This document shows positions 14,939-22,894 of a DNA stretch of 35,126 nucleotides, in pieces. The DNA comes from JAQXGO01 sp045592445 (GTDB lineage: Bacteria > Bacillota > Clostridia > UMGS1883 > UMGS1540). The stretch is from contig JAZNUV010000023.1 in the NCBI GenBank assembly GCA_045592445.1, forward strand, positions 1 through 35,126, written 5' to 3'. Below the pieces are notes generated by a model that ran no database searches, was not told the DNA's origin, and saw only the letters and a list, made by a program, of their open reading frames with translations. Numbering within the stretch: position 1 is the stretch's first letter; each line of letters opens with the position of its first letter. Position numbers and translations under genes: made by a program.

Positions 14939-16015
14939 ATGACAAAGAAAACCTATCGTATTTTATGGGTTGGGCTCATTGCAGTAATCTCCATAACGGC
15001 AGTTGTTCTTTTACTGCCGCGGCTTATTTTGCTGTTTTTACCCTTTGTATTGGCGTGGCTTTTGGCAAAGCTTATCGAGCCCGCAGTCTGTTTCTTGCAT
15101 ACGAAGTTGCGTATTCCGCGTTCGGTCGCATCCGTTATTGGAATTGTAGTGGCAGTCGGCATTCTCGGCGGACTTTTGACGTTGGTTTTCGGGCGGATTT
15201 GGCAGGAAATCAATGATATCATAACGCATAGTGACGTCATTATTCAAAAATTTACGGTGCGTTATGAAACGTTTCGTAACACCTTCGCGGCACGATTTGG
15301 GCTTGCAGATGCGTTGGATCAATTATTTGAGGGCTCGGGAGAGAATTTGGCAAACAGCATTGCACAAAATGCTTTGCCCGCTTTGCAGGGTGTCTACACC
15401 ATGGTAAAAAGTGTGCCGTCGGGGATTATCTTTTTCGTAGCTTTTATGATCGGCACCTACTTTATGAGTAGTGACTGGCCGCGTATCGCGGCGGGAATCC
15501 GCAGCGTTGTACCTGAAAAGGTGATGCACTTTACAGATATGTGTACGGACAATATGTTCTCGGCACTCGGTGCGTATTTGAAGGCACAGCTTGTACTCAT
15601 CTGTGTTACATTTTTGGAACTTACGGTCGGTTTTTTGATTATTGGCGGTGCGGTGGCGGATTATACGCTTCTTTTGGCTACGATTATCAGCATTGTGGAC
15701 GCAATTCCGATACTCGGTACAGGCACAGTGCTGATACCCTGGGGCGTTTATTCCTTAATTGTAGGGGATGTGCGCCTTGGTGCAATGCTTTTAATTTTGT
15801 ACTTTATCTGCTTGGCGGTGCGGCAAATTCTGGAACCGCGACTGGTTGCACAACAAATTGGTCTGCACCCGCTTTTGACGCTCATGGTAATGTATGTGGG
15901 TTTTCGCCTGTTCGGATTGTTTGGAATGATTTTAGGGCCGATTGTTGCGCTCTTTGTAAAGCAAATGCAGGCGGCGGGCGTGTTTCGTCAGTTAAAAAAC
16001 TATATAAACGGATGA
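14939..16015 (+). CDS. AI-2E family membrane permease
   Basis: A 358-residue polytopic protein of the AI-2E transporter superfamily (PF01594). Two N-terminal hydrophobic stretches precede a soluble segment, followed by five or more C-terminal helices. The conserved C-terminal part is visible: LLATIISIVDAIPILGTGTV, LEPRLVAQQIGLHPLLTLM and LFGMILGPIVALFVK. Members range from TqsA autoinducer exporters to Na+/H+ antiporters and YtvI-like sporulation proteins, so the substrate cannot be stated. AGGAGG precedes the ATG, 9 bp after trmD, making it the last gene of the ylxM-ffh operon. I see no clear terminator before the next promoter at 16090. Confidence 0.9.
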   Translation: MTKKTYRILWVGLIAVISITAVVLLLPRLILLFLPFVLAWLLAKLIEPAVCFLHTKLRIPRSVASVIGIVVAVGILGGLLTLVFGRIWQEINDIITHSDVIIQKFTVRYETFRNTFAARFGLADALDQLFEGSGENLANSIAQNALPALQGVYTMVKSVPSGIIFFVAFMIGTYFMSSDWPRIAAGIRSVVPEKVMHFTDMCTDNMFSALGAYLKAQLVLICVTFLELTVGFLIIGGAVADYTLLLATIISIVDAIPILGTGTVLIPWGVYSLIVGDVRLGAMLLILYFICLAVRQILEPRLVAQQIGLHPLLTLMVMYVGFRLFGLFGMILGPIVALFVKQMQAAGVFRQLKNYING

Positions 16016-16089
16016 CTGGACATCGTGGAGGGCCACTACCTGTAATATAGATGTAATAAAAAAAAAATAAACATATAAAACAGAAAGTA

Positions 16090-16118
16090 TTGACAATCAA
16101 ATTCAAAATGTGTATAAT
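16090..16118 (+). promoter_or_regulatory. Strong sigma-A promoter of the SLH surface-protein gene
   Basis: Perfect TTGACA (16090-16095) and perfect TATAAT (16113-16118) are 17 bp apart, the only full-consensus promoter I found in the window. The predicted leader is about 87 nt. Confidence 0.88.
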
Positions 16119-16211
16119 AGCGATATGGCAAAATGCAAAATAAAGCATTTTTTGTTACTTAAAAATGTATTTGCATGTGTTTGGAAATCTATTAAAGAAT
16201 GGAGAATGAAC

Positions 16212-19121
16212 ATGAAAAAAAGTCTTTGCTTGCTCTTGAGTATTTTGATGCTCATTACTGCAGCAACAACGGTTTCTGCGGCGGCCTTTGTGGACACCGA
16301 GGGAACAAATTGCGAAATCGCGGCAGATGTATTATCTGCACTCGACATCGTAGAAGGTAAAGGCAGCGGCGAATATGAGCCTGAAAGCCTTTTAACAAGG
16401 GCTGAGATGGCGACAATTATTTTGCGCGCTATCAATACACCTGCACTTGCAGGGAAGGATATCTTTGCAGATGTACCGTCCACACATTGGGGCTACGCAA
16501 ATGTAAGCACGGCCTATGGCGTTGGTATTATCAACGGTATGGATGCCAATACATTTGCTCCGGATGCTTCCGTAACCTATGAGCAGGCTGTAAAAATGGT
16601 TGTTTGCGCTCTTGGTTATGACGTGCAGGCTCAAGCGTCAGGCGGTTACCCCGCAGGGTATCTGACAAAGGCTGCACAGCTTGGCATTTTAAAAGGCGTT
16701 TCGACAGAAAGCCCCATGAAGCGCGGCGACATGGCAATCCTTCTTTATAATGCATTGGATGTAAAGCCTCTGGAAAAAGAAACATATGGCGATAATTCCT
16801 ACACCTATTCCGAAGCTGAGGAAACACTCGCTGAGAAATACTTGAATGTTGAAATTTACAGAGAACGCATTACGGCAACAGTGATGACTGAGCTTGTAGC
16901 GCCTACTAAAAAACTGGATGCAGATGAAGCACTTTTAAGTAACGATGTAGTTGTGAAAAAAGGCGAAACAGATATCCAGAACATGGTGGGTATGCGCGCT
17001 GATGTATACACACGTGAAGATGATGAAACCGGTATGCCGGTTGCATTGGCAGTAGTTCCCACAGCGGACTGTAAGACAGTTACAGTTTTGGCAAAGGATA
17101 TTGATGTTTCCACAACAAAATCTATCTTCAAGTATACAAATGCTGAAGGCAAAGAAGAAGAAGTTCTGATCACAGGTGCAAATGTTATATATAACGGCAA
17201 GGCGAAGAACTTGAACGATATGGACACGGATATTACGCCCAATACAGGCTCTGTAAAGATTATAGAAGTGGGCGACCAGATTACGCTTGTTGTAGAATCT
17301 TATGAAAATCATATCGCAAAGCGTGTAAAGAAAGATGACCATATTGTATACTACATGGAAGATGGCAGCATCACACTCAATCCTGTTGATTCCGCATTTC
17401 AGTTTACATTGACAAATGCAAAAGGCAAAGCATTGAAGGTTGAGGACATTAACAAATGGGACATTCTTTCTATTGCAGCATCCGCAGACAATAAGATTTT
17501 ACGTGTTGTAGTTTCAGATGACAAGGTAAGCGGAAAGATCGACGAGTACAGCACGAAAGATGGCATTCACATCGGTGAAAACACATACCCTGTTTCAAAC
17601 TACATGGACACAACCTCTTTGACAGTACCGGAAGCAGGCATGGAAGGTGTCTTCTGCCTTGACTTTATGGGCAATGTCGTAGCTGTTGACACGGACGGTC
17701 AGGCAGCATACCAGTATGCATGGCTTTTGGATGCTGTAAGAACAAAGGGCAGAGATGGCTATGCACAGATTAAGCTCTTTAACGATGCAGGCAAAATTGA
17801 AATTATAGATGCAAATTATAACATTGAGTTTAATGGCACAATTACAAAGCCGGAGGACCTTTTGGCAGATCCTGTTTCCAATCCTCTCTTTAACGATGCT
17901 GGTACGGCAATTCAGCCGCAGCTTGTACGTTTGGAAACACAAACAGTAGAAGAAGGAAAAGTTAAAAAGCTTGTTTCTCTGGAAACAGCGTCAAATCAGT
18001 CTGACCCGAATATGGCAGACAGCTTAAAAATGGGCGGAGACTTTAGCTTTGACTACTATTTAAATTCAACACAGAATCTGTCTGAATATAACGGCACACC
18101 GGCAGGCACAGGCACACCGGTAAGCCTTGGCTACATGGGATTCTATATTCCGTCGGGCGAGGGTGCGGGTACCTATTTCTCCCGTGCACAGATTACGCCT
18201 GAGACAACTGTATTTGTTGTGCCGCAGGATCCGACAGATGAAAAGAAGTACGAGGTTCGCCAAACAACAAGCTTAGGGTATGACGCCAGTAAGAACTACA
18301 AGTGTCTCGGATTTTATGACATGAACGAAAAGTTCCAGGTTGGTGCTCTGGTATTCTACAACAATTTGTCGAACCAAGAGAGCAGCGAATATCCTGCGGA
18401 AGGCAAGCCGTTCGGTCTTGTTACAGGCATGTCGCAACGTATCAATAAAGAAGGAGACGAAGAATTTATCGTCAGAATCTTCAATACACTCGGCAAAGAA
18501 GTAGACATGGTTGTTGACCCGCAAATAGAAGTACTCTATCGTAGTGCAAATGCAGATGTCATGGCTGATGATGCTTGGTATATCAAAAATGAATCCGGTG
18601 ATGTGATTGGCAATACAGCAGCGAAGAACCAGGGAGTGTATTGGACAGGAACACAAAGACCGAAAATGTATATGCCGCTTACAGAATTAGTACCTGGTGA
18701 CGTTATCCATTATGAGGCGGAAGGTACAGAATTAAAAACAATTAGTGTTGTTCACCGCGTAGAGCATCCTTTCCAGAAGGAAGGCGAGAAGGGCTTTGAG
18801 TTTATCAATAATGGAGGCAACATTTCCAGACCGGCTGTAAACATACATTACAATGGACCAAATCTCCTTTCTTATGCAACAGCAGTGGAGGTTAGCAGCA
18901 CAGCTGTTTTGGCGGAGACAAACATTGCAGCTGACGGTAAAGCGATAGACTCTGGTTCTACAATTGTAAAACGTACGTTCCCGACAACCGGACAGTTCGT
19001 TGTTTGGAATAAGGAAACAAAGAAGGCAAAAGCGATTACTTTTGAAGACATTGTAGAAGATGATGTATTCTTTGCAGCATGGAAGACAACATCGCAGCAA
19101 CTCGTAGTTGTATATCGCTAA
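16212..19121 (+). CDS. Large SLH-domain surface protein, possible S-layer protein
   Basis: A 969-residue exported protein. A signal peptide (MKKSLCLLLSILMLITAATT, cleavage near VSA-AAF) is followed by N-terminal SLH repeats, roughly 24-75, 85-140 and a weaker third near 150-185 (GYANVSTAYGVGIINGMDAN and ITFAP-type cores). The remaining 780 or so residues are acidic, Thr/Val/Asp-rich and beta-like, without a catalytic motif I recognise. SLH at the N-terminus, a full-consensus promoter, its own terminator, and a shift toward ACA and GCA codons compared with the ACG/GCG-rich neighbours all point to a very highly expressed wall-bound protein such as the S-layer subunit. ATG 16212 lies 7 bases after GGAG. 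The ATGs at 16110 and 16125 lie at or before the predicted RNA start and are rejected; 16206 is possible. Confidence 0.85.
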   Translation: MKKSLCLLLSILMLITAATTVSAAAFVDTEGTNCEIAADVLSALDIVEGKGSGEYEPESLLTRAEMATIILRAINTPALAGKDIFADVPSTHWGYANVSTAYGVGIINGMDANTFAPDASVTYEQAVKMVVCALGYDVQAQASGGYPAGYLTKAAQLGILKGVSTESPMKRGDMAILLYNALDVKPLEKETYGDNSYTYSEAEETLAEKYLNVEIYRERITATVMTELVAPTKKLDADEALLSNDVVVKKGETDIQNMVGMRADVYTREDDETGMPVALAVVPTADCKTVTVLAKDIDVSTTKSIFKYTNAEGKEEEVLITGANVIYNGKAKNLNDMDTDITPNTGSVKIIEVGDQITLVVESYENHIAKRVKKDDHIVYYMEDGSITLNPVDSAFQFTLTNAKGKALKVEDINKWDILSIAASADNKILRVVVSDDKVSGKIDEYSTKDGIHIGENTYPVSNYMDTTSLTVPEAGMEGVFCLDFMGNVVAVDTDGQAAYQYAWLLDAVRTKGRDGYAQIKLFNDAGKIEIIDANYNIEFNGTITKPEDLLADPVSNPLFNDAGTAIQPQLVRLETQTVEEGKVKKLVSLETASNQSDPNMADSLKMGGDFSFDYYLNSTQNLSEYNGTPAGTGTPVSLGYMGFYIPSGEGAGTYFSRAQITPETTVFVVPQDPTDEKKYEVRQTTSLGYDASKNYKCLGFYDMNEKFQVGALVFYNNLSNQESSEYPAEGKPFGLVTGMSQRINKEGDEEFIVRIFNTLGKEVDMVVDPQIEVLYRSANADVMADDAWYIKNESGDVIGNTAAKNQGVYWTGTQRPKMYMPLTELVPGDVIHYEAEGTELKTISVVHRVEHPFQKEGEKGFEFINNGGNISRPAVNIHYNGPNLLSYATAVEVSSTAVLAETNIAADGKAIDSGSTIVKRTFPTTGQFVVWNKETKKAKAITFEDIVEDDVFFAAWKTTSQQLVVVYR

Positions 19122-19133
19122 TCAAAAGTTTTT

Positions 19134-19162
19134 AAGGGACGGTCACAGACCGTCCCTTTTTA
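19134..19162 (+). terminator. Terminator of the SLH surface-protein gene
   Basis: AAGGGACGGTC (19134-19144) and GACCGTCCCTT (19148-19158) form a perfect 11-bp stem with loop ACA, running into a T5 tract (19157-19161). Confidence 0.93.
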
Positions 19163-19303
19163 TGTAAAAATAAAAAGCGCAGGCACAAAATTTTCAGGAA
19201 ATGACTGATCCCTTAATGCAGCCCATTGTAAATGCATACCGGTTATGCGGTCGCATATCGCGCAAATGGTGTACATATACATAAATCAATGGAGGGATGT
19301 AGC

Positions 19304-19705
19304 TTGCGAAAATATAAAACTATATTTATATTAGGTGGCGTCTTTCTTCTCCTTGCGTTTGCAGCACCTGATGCAGACGGTGAGGCGCTATGTACGCAAT
19401 GCCTGAAAGAATTGGGATGGGAAACGCGAGGAGACTTTGCGTCGGAAGAGATTGTATTGCCGAAAAAAGAGGAAAAAACATGGAAAAACTATCTCGCTAT
19501 GCAGACAGAATATCCGCTCGCTTCTTACAGTGGATGCGCGGCAACACGGTATACAGTCGAAATCGCAAATTACCCTTTGGAAACAGGTCCTGTATATGCG
19601 CATATCTATGTGGCAGATGGACGTATTTTAGGCGGTGATATCATGACAACTGCCCTTACCGGCTTTATGCATCCGCTCGTTGCGCGCAGTTCAATTCATT
19701 TGTAA
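19304..19705 (+). CDS. Small exported DUF4830-like protein (TTG start)
   Basis: A 133-residue protein with a signal peptide or membrane anchor (MRKYKTIFILGGVFLLLAFA). The mature part contains CLKELGWETRG, ASYSGCAATRYTVEIANYP, a short hydrophobic strand and GRILGGDIMTTALTGFMHPL. This succession strongly resembles DUF4830 proteins, small secreted proteins of unknown function in Firmicutes. I choose TTG 19304 because a near-perfect GGAGGG lies 7 bases upstream. The ATG at 19289 would place that site inside the gene, and ATG 19232 has no site. A CTQC pair sits just after the export signal (Cys30, Cys33). No clear promoter or terminator was found, though GCATA and TATGC form a small palindrome at 19234-19248. 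Confidence 0.7.
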   Translation: MRKYKTIFILGGVFLLLAFAAPDADGEALCTQCLKELGWETRGDFASEEIVLPKKEEKTWKNYLAMQTEYPLASYSGCAATRYTVEIANYPLETGPVYAHIYVADGRILGGDIMTTALTGFMHPLVARSSIHL

Positions 19706-19758
19706 TCCTATGTGTAAATGTGACAAAAAATAAGCAAATAATTTGTTAAAAACGCCAC

Positions 19759-19787
19759 TTCCAAAACATTGGCGGGTATGGTATACT
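19759..19787 (+). promoter_or_regulatory. Extended -10 promoter of the ABC ATPase operon
   Basis: TATACT (19782-19787) is preceded by TGG, an extended -10 element. The -35 box at 17 bp, TTCCAA (19759-19764), is weak. CGCCA (19753-19757) and TGGCG (19770-19774) flank the -35 and could be an operator half-site pair. Confidence 0.6.
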
Positions 19788-19843
19788 ATTCTATAGATAA
19801 AGAGAAGGTAGAAATATCTTGAAGAAGAAAGGATGCATTGAAA

Positions 19844-20959
19844 ATGGCAAGTTTAAGTCTCAAGGGCGTTTATAAGCGCTATGCAGGCGGCGTTACAGCA
19901 GTAAGTGACGTTAATCTTGAAATTGAAGACAAGGAATTTTTGATTTTAGTCGGCCCTTCCGGTTGCGGTAAATCCACTACATTGCGTATGATTGCCGGGC
20001 TTGAAGAAATTTCAGAGGGTGAAGTTTATATAGGTGACACGCTGGTCAATGAGGTTGCACCGAAGGATAGAGATATTGCGATGGTTTTCCAAAACTATGC
20101 ACTTTATCCGCATATGACTGTTTTTGAAAATATGGCATTTGGCTTGCGTCTTCGTAAAACACCGAAGGACGAAATTAAGCGTCGTGTAGAAGAAGCAGCA
20201 AGAATTTTGGATATTGAACACCTTTTGCAGAGAAAGCCGAAGGCACTTTCCGGCGGTCAGCGTCAGAGAGTTGCGCTCGGTCGTGCGATTGTTCGCGAAC
20301 CGAAGGTCTTTTTGATGGACGAACCGCTTTCCAACCTTGATGCAAAGCTTCGCGTGCAGATGCGTTCCGAAATCGGTAAGCTGCATCGCCGTTTACAGAC
20401 AACCTTTATTTATGTTACACATGACCAGACTGAGGCAATGACAATGGGTTCACGTATCGTTGTTATGAAGGATGGTTTTGTGCAACAGGTTGCAACCCCG
20501 CAGGCTCTTTATGATACACCGGCAAATATGTTTGTTGCAGGCTTTATCGGAAGCCCGCAGATGAACTTCTTTGAAGCAGTTTTGGATAAAGAAGATGGGA
20601 ATGTTGTATTAAAATTTGCTAATAATACAATTGTTCTTCCGGAAGGTAAAGCGAAAGCTTTGGAAGGCAAGGAAGAATATTTTGGCAAAACCGTTGTTGT
20701 TGGTCTTCGTCCGGAATCGATTCACGATGATGAAGCACACATTGCTACAATGCCGCAGAGCTTACTTAAGGTACATGTTGATAACACGGAAATGATGGGC
20801 TCGGAAACATATCTCTACCTGGTTGCGGATAAAAATTCGATGGTTGCAAAGGTAAATCGCCGCAGCACAGCACAGGTTGGTGACGATATTACAGTAGCAA
20901 TTGATGCCAATAAGCTCCATTTATTCGACAAAGAAACAGAAATGACGATTATAAACTAA
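19844..20959 (+). CDS. MsmX/UgpC-type carbohydrate ABC transporter ATPase
   Basis: A 371-residue ATPase of the CUT1 sugar-import family. Walker A is GPSGCGKST (37-45), the Q-loop VFQNYALYPHMTV, the ABC signature LSGGQRQRVALGRAIVREPK, Walker B VFLMDEPLSNLD and the H-loop THDQTEAMTM. The C-terminal 130 residues form the MalK-type OB/TOBE regulatory domain (VGLRPESIHDDE). No permease or binding-protein gene is adjacent, so this is probably a stand-alone shared ATPase serving several sugar importers, as MsmX does in Bacillus subtilis. ATG 19844 has AAAGGA 10 bases upstream; an in-frame TTG at 19838 is too close to it. Codon use resembles highly expressed genes. The stop overlaps the next start by one base. 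Confidence 0.93.
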   Translation: MASLSLKGVYKRYAGGVTAVSDVNLEIEDKEFLILVGPSGCGKSTTLRMIAGLEEISEGEVYIGDTLVNEVAPKDRDIAMVFQNYALYPHMTVFENMAFGLRLRKTPKDEIKRRVEEAARILDIEHLLQRKPKALSGGQRQRVALGRAIVREPKVFLMDEPLSNLDAKLRVQMRSEIGKLHRRLQTTFIYVTHDQTEAMTMGSRIVVMKDGFVQQVATPQALYDTPANMFVAGFIGSPQMNFFEAVLDKEDGNVVLKFANNTIVLPEGKAKALEGKEEYFGKTVVVGLRPESIHDDEAHIATMPQSLLKVHVDNTEMMGSETYLYLVADKNSMVAKVNRRSTAQVGDDITVAIDANKLHLFDKETEMTIIN

Positions 20960-21468
20960 TGAATCGGCAGAAGCTTACGGGCGGGAAGCGGGAAGAACAC
21001 CCGTTCCCGCCCTTTTTCTGTACGAATGCGGAAATTCTAATTTTAGGCTCATTCCCTTCGGTTGCATCCCGCGAACAGGGTTTTTACTACGGGCATCCAC
21101 AAAATCGGTTTTGGCGTGTGCTGGCCGCAGTGTATGATGACAGGGTGCCGATATCAATAGAGGAAAAAAAGAAATTTCTGCAAAAAAATAAAATTGCGCT
21201 TTGGGATGTGATTGCTGCCTGCACCATAGAAGGCTCCGCGGATAGCTCCATTCGAGGTGCAGAAGTCAACGATTTAAATGTGATTTTAAAAAATGCACCC
21301 ATAAAAAGCATCTATACAAACGGAAAAACAGCCTTTCGGCTATATGAAAGGCATTGCAGTATTTTGCACGGTGCGGCGATACTGCTCCCTTCGACAAGCC
21401 CTGCAAACGCACAGTATAAAGTGGAACGTCTTGTAGACTTGTGGCGAAGAATCAGAGAAAAGGGGTGA
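20959..21468 (+). CDS. DNA-deoxyinosine glycosylase (uracil-DNA glycosylase superfamily)
   Basis: A 169-residue protein of the family 6 (hypoxanthine-DNA glycosylase) type. The motif ILGSFPSVASREQGFYYGHP with QNRFWRVLAAV is the clear family signature, and the C-terminal LLPSTSPANA is the second active-site motif. The enzyme removes deaminated adenine (hypoxanthine) from DNA and so starts base excision repair. The ATG overlaps the ATPase stop as TAATG and lacks a good ribosome site of its own, implying translational coupling to an unrelated sugar-transport ATPase. The deacetylase gene begins 4 bases after its stop. Confidence 0.9.
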   Translation: MNRQKLTGGKREEHPFPPFFCTNAEILILGSFPSVASREQGFYYGHPQNRFWRVLAAVYDDRVPISIEEKKKFLQKNKIALWDVIAACTIEGSADSSIRGAEVNDLNVILKNAPIKSIYTNGKTAFRLYERHCSILHGAAILLPSTSPANAQYKVERLVDLWRRIREKG

Positions 21469-21472
21469 CGAA

Positions 21473-22810
21473 ATGCCACTTACGGCAGAACAACGTGAAG
21501 AAAGAAGAAAAAAAAGAAAAAAACAGGAACGCATCTTCTATGCGGTGTTTTTCACAATATGTATCTTGATTTTGACGGGCATATTCTTCGGTGTGCGTGG
21601 CCTAATTCGGCTCTTTACGGATAAAGGGAATTCCGGCAATAATCCGCCTGCAGTAACGGAAACGGTAACGCCTACAGATGTGGTCGCAAAGGCGGACCTT
21701 CTGGCGGCCGGGTATGATTATGACCGTGCTATTGAACTGGTAAAGTCGGTAGAAGGCTATGCAGAAAATCCTGAAATGTCGGAGGCGATTGCACGCTATG
21801 AGACGGTAAAAAGCACACTCCAGCCAGCCAATATTTCAGAGATTACACATGTTTTTTTCCATACGCTGATTGCGGACAATAAAAAAGCCTTCGACGGAGA
21901 TTATAAAGAAGGCGGTTATAATCAGTATATGACGACCATCAGCGAATTTAACAAGATGATGGAAGAAATGTATAAGCGTGGCTATGTTCTCGTGAATTTG
22001 TCGGATATGGCAAAACCCGTAGTGAATGCGGACGGCACGGAGAAAATGGAAGTAGGGCAGATTTTACTGCCGCCGGGGAAAAAACCATTTGTTATGTCGC
22101 AGGATGATGTGAGCTATTATCAGTACATGACGGGGGATGGATTCGCAACACGACTTGTAATCGGTGAAGATGGCTATCCGACATGTGAATATGTCGAGGA
22201 TGATGGAACTGTGGTACGCGGTGCATACGATTTAGTACCGCTGCTTGAAAACTTTGTGCAGAAGCATCCCGATTTTTCGTATCGCGGTGCACGTGCTACG
22301 CTTGCCATTACGGGATACGACGGCGTTTTGGGGTATCGCACCTGCCCAACGGGTGAGGGCTACAATGAAGAAGAAATTCCCAAGGCAAAGGCGGTGGCAG
22401 ACCGTATGAAGGAGCTTGGCTGGGTTTTTGCAAGCCATAGCTGGGGGCATCGGCTTTATGGCTCCATCAGCGTAGAGGATTTACGGACGGACGCGCAAAA
22501 ATGGGAGAATGAGGTACAACCGATTTTGGGTGAAACAGACGTTATCATTTACGCGCATGGGGAGGATATTGCGGGTATTGAGGATTATACAGGTGAGAAA
22601 TACGAGATTTTGCGCGGCTTTGGCTTTCGATATTTCTGCAACGTAGATGCACACGATTATTGGGTGCAGCTGCGAGATGGGTATCTGCGGCAAGGCAGGC
22701 GAAATTTAGATGGCTACCGTATGTACTACGGGGCCGAAATGCTGGACGATTTATTTGCGGTATCTGATGTTTGGGATCACGAGAGACCGACGCCCGTTCC
22801 CCCAATTTAA
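21473..22810 (+). CDS. Membrane-anchored polysaccharide deacetylase-like protein
   Basis: A 445-residue protein with a very basic cytoplasmic start (REERRKKRKKQERIF), one transmembrane helix (about 22-46), a Thr/Val-rich linker and an extracytoplasmic domain. The domain resembles carbohydrate esterase family 4: FVMSQDDVSYY supplies an Asp pair, ATLAITGYDGVLGYR a core strand, and WVFASHSWGH the His-x-x-x-His metal ligands. Such enzymes deacetylate peptidoglycan or surface polysaccharide. The fold is divergent, with an insertion between the Asp pair and the next strand, so activity is inferred. AAAAGGGGTGA precedes the ATG. It is last in the three-gene operon and is followed by a bidirectional terminator. 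Confidence 0.85.
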   Translation: MPLTAEQREERRKKRKKQERIFYAVFFTICILILTGIFFGVRGLIRLFTDKGNSGNNPPAVTETVTPTDVVAKADLLAAGYDYDRAIELVKSVEGYAENPEMSEAIARYETVKSTLQPANISEITHVFFHTLIADNKKAFDGDYKEGGYNQYMTTISEFNKMMEEMYKRGYVLVNLSDMAKPVVNADGTEKMEVGQILLPPGKKPFVMSQDDVSYYQYMTGDGFATRLVIGEDGYPTCEYVEDDGTVVRGAYDLVPLLENFVQKHPDFSYRGARATLAITGYDGVLGYRTCPTGEGYNEEEIPKAKAVADRMKELGWVFASHSWGHRLYGSISVEDLRTDAQKWENEVQPILGETDVIIYAHGEDIAGIEDYTGEKYEILRGFGFRYFCNVDAHDYWVQLRDGYLRQGRRNLDGYRMYYGAEMLDDLFAVSDVWDHERPTPVPPI

Positions 22811-22837
22811 GTTAAAAGAAGTTTACTGCAAAAAAAT

Positions 22838-22890
22838 AATCACACCCTTCGCGATATTTGTGTACTGCGAAAGGTGTGATTTTCTTTTTC
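22838..22890. terminator. Bidirectional terminator between the deacetylase and cls genes
   Basis: AATCACACCCTTCGC (22838-22852) and GCGAAAGGTGTGATT (22867-22881) form a 15-bp stem with one mismatch. TTTTCTTTTTC follows on plus, and a run of seven T follows on minus. It serves both convergent genes. Confidence 0.88.
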
Positions 22891-22894
22891 TAAT

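Noticed and set aside
16016..16089. Possible terminator after the AI-2E permease gene (GTGG and CCAC pairing)
   Set aside because: The stem is only four pairs with no T-run. I see nothing else in this gap until the SLH promoter.
16935..17342. Cys/Ile-rich minus-strand frames within the large SLH gene
   Set aside because: They are mirror-strand shadows of a highly codon-biased gene, with no ribosome site or promoter.
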